A stretch of DNA of 64,000 nucleotides, taken from assembly GCF_900115585.1 (NCBI RefSeq), contig NZ_FOWZ01000001.1, positions 496,001 to 560,000 of the forward strand, in the 5' to 3' direction. The position numbers and the translations under genes were made by a program. Positions 62,068 through 64,000 of the stretch are shown here, one piece after another; within the stretch, counting starts at the first letter, position 1, and the number at the start of each line of letters is the position of its first letter. This DNA is from Qipengyuania nanhaisediminis (GTDB taxonomy: Bacteria; Pseudomonadota; Alphaproteobacteria; Sphingomonadales; Sphingomonadaceae). Below the pieces are notes generated by a model, which worked only from the letters and a program-made list of their open reading frames with translations, was not told the origin of the DNA and searched no databases.

Positions 62068-63660
62068 TCAATCCCTCACTAGGGAGCGCAGCGCCTCGAT
62101 CTGGTCCGCTTCGTGCGGAGGCTTGTCCCAGCGGATGCGGTGAATCCGCGGAAAGCGCATGGCGAGACCGGACTTGTGCCGCTTGCTCTCGTGCACGCTG
62201 TCGAAAGCCACCTCGAAGACGAGGCTCTTGTCGGTTTCGCGCACCGGTCCGAAGCGGTTGACGGTATTGCTGCGCACGTGGCGGTCGAGCTTCTTCAGTT
62301 CCTCGTCCGTGAATCCGGAATAGGCTTTCCCGACAGGCAGCAGGTCGGCTCCTTGGTCGGGATCGCCGTCCCAGCAACCGAAGGTGTAGTCGGAAAAGAA
62401 GCTGGATCGCTTCCCGCTGCCGCGCTGGGCGTACATAAGCACACAGTCGACCAGCAGCGGATCGCGTTTCCACTTGTACCAGTAGCCGACGCGTCGCCCC
62501 GCGATATAGGGGCTGTCCTTGCGCTTGAGCATGAGGCCCTCGATCGCATCGTCGCGGCTGCCTTCGCGGATTTCTGCCAGGTGCTCGAAATCGCGGGCCT
62601 CCACCAGGCTCGAAAGGTCGAAATGGCTTTCCGGCAGCCGTGCCATCAGCCGCTCCAGCGCCGCGCGGCGACTGGTCCAGTCCTTTTCGCGCAGGTCATC
62701 CCCCTCGGCGATGAGGACGTCATAGAGGCGCACGAAGGCGGGCGCTTCGGCAAGCATCTTCTTGCTCACGGTCTTGCGGCCGAGGCGCTGCTGGAGCGCG
62801 TTGAAGCTGGCGGCGCCTCCGGCCTCTCCGCCCTGCACATTGCCTCGCACCAGCAATTCCCCGTCGAGCACGGCGTTGAACGGAAGCACGTCGAGAAGTT
62901 CGGGGAACGTCGCAGAGATATCGTCGCCACTGCGCGAATAAAGCCGGGTTTCACCGCCTGCCCGTACTAGTTGCACGCGGATGCCGTCCCATTTCCATTC
63001 GGCGGCATATTCCGCCGGGTCGACGACCGTTTCTTCCAGCGGATGCGCGAGCATGAACGGCCGGAAAGTCGGCAGGTTCTCGATATCGGGCGGGTCCTTT
63101 CCGTGCGCTGCCCAGTCGAACAGTTCGGGATAGGGCGCGGCGAGGCCGTGCCAGTACTCTTCGACTTCGTCGACTGACACGTCGAACGCCTGTGCGAAGG
63201 CGGTCTTCGCCAGTCGGCTCGAGACACCGATGCGCATTCCGCCGGTCGCCAGCTTGAGCAGGGCATAGCGACCCGATGCGTCGAGCCGGTCGAGCAGGCG
63301 CGGCAGTTCGGTGACCACGCTCTTGCGGTTCATCGAGGAAAGGAGTTCGACCGCCTCGCTCACCGTGGGCGGGGAGGGTGGCTCCTCCGGTGCCGGCCAG
63401 AGTAGGCTGGCGGTTTCTGCCGTATCTCCGACGAAGTCGCGGCTGAGCGTCCAAAGGACCGGATCGACGCGGTCCTTCATCAGATTACGGATGGTCGAAC
63501 TCTTTACGGCTGGAAAATCCAGTCCGTCAGCGAGTGCGGCCAGCGCCCAGCCCCGGTCGGGATCGGGTGTGGCCCTCAGATATTCCGCAATCAGGCGCAA
63601 CTTCTCGTTGCGCGACCGCGTATAGACCAGGGCATCGACGAGTGCGGCAAACTCTTCCAC
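62068..63660 (-). CDS. ATP-dependent DNA ligase, repair type
   Basis: A 530-residue ATP-dependent ligase of the group called cisplatin-damage-response ligase. The DNA-binding N-terminal domain (about 1-190) precedes the adenylation domain with active-site Lys in EWKWDGIRV, the SGDDI (RxDG-type) loop, DGELLVRG and the late YWYKWKRDPLLVDCV; the OB domain closes. GTG 63660 is preferred; TTG 63666 overlaps the upstream exonuclease stop by four bases. It forms a unit with that gene. Confidence 0.92.
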   Translation of the reverse strand: MEEFAALVDALVYTRSRNEKLRLIAEYLRATPDPDRGWALAALADGLDFPAVKSSTIRNLMKDRVDPVLWTLSRDFVGDTAETASLLWPAPEEPPSPPTVSEAVELLSSMNRKSVVTELPRLLDRLDASGRYALLKLATGGMRIGVSSRLAKTAFAQAFDVSVDEVEEYWHGLAAPYPELFDWAAHGKDPPDIENLPTFRPFMLAHPLEETVVDPAEYAAEWKWDGIRVQLVRAGGETRLYSRSGDDISATFPELLDVLPFNAVLDGELLVRGNVQGGEAGGAASFNALQQRLGRKTVSKKMLAEAPAFVRLYDVLIAEGDDLREKDWTSRRAALERLMARLPESHFDLSSLVEARDFEHLAEIREGSRDDAIEGLMLKRKDSPYIAGRRVGYWYKWKRDPLLVDCVLMYAQRGSGKRSSFFSDYTFGCWDGDPDQGADLLPVGKAYSGFTDEELKKLDRHVRSNTVNRFGPVRETDKSLVFEVAFDSVHESKRHKSGLAMRFPRIHRIRWDKPPHEADQIEALRSLVRD

Positions 63661-63662
63661 GC

Positions 63663-64000
63663 TCAATCGTCCTCGTCTTCATAGCCGACGAGAGCCAGTG
63701 CGCGGGCGCGCCTTTGATGCAACTGGCACCAGCGCAGCAGTGCATCCTCGCGCCCGTGGGTAATCCAGTTCTCCTGCGCATCGACTTCGCGGATCGTGCG
63801 GGTGAGCTCGCTCCAGTCCGCGTGGTCCGAAATGACCAGCGGCAATTCGACGTTTCGCTGACGAGCACGCTGGCGCACACGCATCCAGCCGCTTGCCATG
63901 GCAGTGATCGGATCGGGCAGGCGGCGGCTCCAGCGATCGTTCAGCGCAGATGGCGGACATACGACGATGGCCCCGCGCATTTCTTCTCTCGTGTGGTCGG
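63663..64000 (-). CDS. ligase-associated exonuclease (MBL fold), C-terminal part
   Basis: This is the C-terminal end of a leftward gene that runs off the right edge; about 112 residues are seen. The C-terminal pattern (DHTREEMRGAIVVCPPSALNDRW, ASGWMRVRQRARQRN, SDHADWSELTRTIREVDAQENWITHGREDALLRW) matches the metallo-beta-lactamase-fold DNA exonuclease paired with the damage-response ligase. The catalytic N-terminal metal site is outside the window. It overlaps the ligase start region. Confidence 0.85.
   Translation of the reverse strand, partial: DHTREEMRGAIVVCPPSALNDRWSRRLPDPITAMASGWMRVRQRARQRNVELPLVISDHADWSELTRTIREVDAQENWITHGREDALLRWCQLHQRRARALALVGYEDEDD

Noticed and set aside
1-64000. tRNA, rRNA, CRISPR, insertion sequence or prophage
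   Set aside because: I saw no cloverleaf with the usual T-arm GTTCGAATC in a non-coding stretch, no repeat-spacer array and no transposase or integrase product.

Overview
This window is one contiguous, GC-rich, gene-dense chromosomal segment of an alphaproteobacterium, most likely Sphingomonadales and probably family Erythrobacteraceae. The evidence is the gene set (ppsR-maf-aroE-coaE-dnaQ opposite hemE-hemJ-rho, mnmE-mnmG-rsmG-parA-parB, PopZ, CarD, a Suv3-type helicase, UrcA, DUF1491 and DUF6489 proteins) together with the protein wording. I saw no rRNA, tRNA, CRISPR array, prophage or insertion sequence. This is core chromosome centred on the replication origin.

Layout. 0-10 kb: pyrD, a lipoprotein gamma-glutamyltransferase, a long-chain acyl-CoA ligase, a low-GC gene with a HEPN-like motif and its partner, a fused thiS-thiG, a MerC-like protein facing ctaA-cutA across a striking double dyad, and an unknown Tat-type secreted protein. 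10-20 kb: rplM-rpsI, a phosphoesterase and a lipid-kinase-like gene, UrcA behind a BlaI-type dyad, a LytS/LytTR two-component pair, class I fumarase, a degenerate PCMT-like protein with TolC, and the polar organiser PopZ. 20-30 kb: an S9 peptidase, Fe-S and CBS proteins, xth, a cell-wall hydrolase, a hibernation factor, then dnaQ-coaE-aroE-maf-ppsR, all reading leftward.

The 312-bp gap 30724-31035 between ppsR and hemE is the probable oriC. Gene direction flips there. It holds near-consensus DnaA boxes, W-box-like hexamers, an AT-rich tract and eight GANTC (CcrM) sites. To its right are hemE, hemJ, rho, a BLUF photoreceptor, and at 37.5-43 kb mnmE-mnmG-rsmG-parA-parB with three parS sites. 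Origin, centromere (parS/ParAB) and polar anchor (PopZ at 19.7 kb) therefore lie within about 23 kb.

43-64 kb: envelope lipoproteins, free-methionine sulfoxide reductase, an acyl-CoA dehydrogenase, Sua5, a leftward cluster Suv3 helicase-S4 protein-FdxA-YihY followed by CarD, a LysM-less M23 peptidase, then a tightly overlapping rightward run (hemB, spermidine-synthase-like membrane protein, two GNATs, gamma carbonic anhydrase, DUF167). The window ends with a DNA-repair ligase and the C-terminus of its partner exonuclease, which runs off the right edge.

Heme and respiration recur (hemE, hemJ, hemB, ctaA, fumarase, FdxA, ErpA), as do chromosome segregation and cell-cycle control. Most genes are ordinary housekeeping. 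The most unusual items are regulatory DNA (oriC/GANTC cluster, double dyad at merC, dyad at urcA, hairpin-bridged start of the BLUF gene), the low-GC HEPN-like gene, the internal-tail ThiS-ThiG fusion and the shortened PCMT-like protein.
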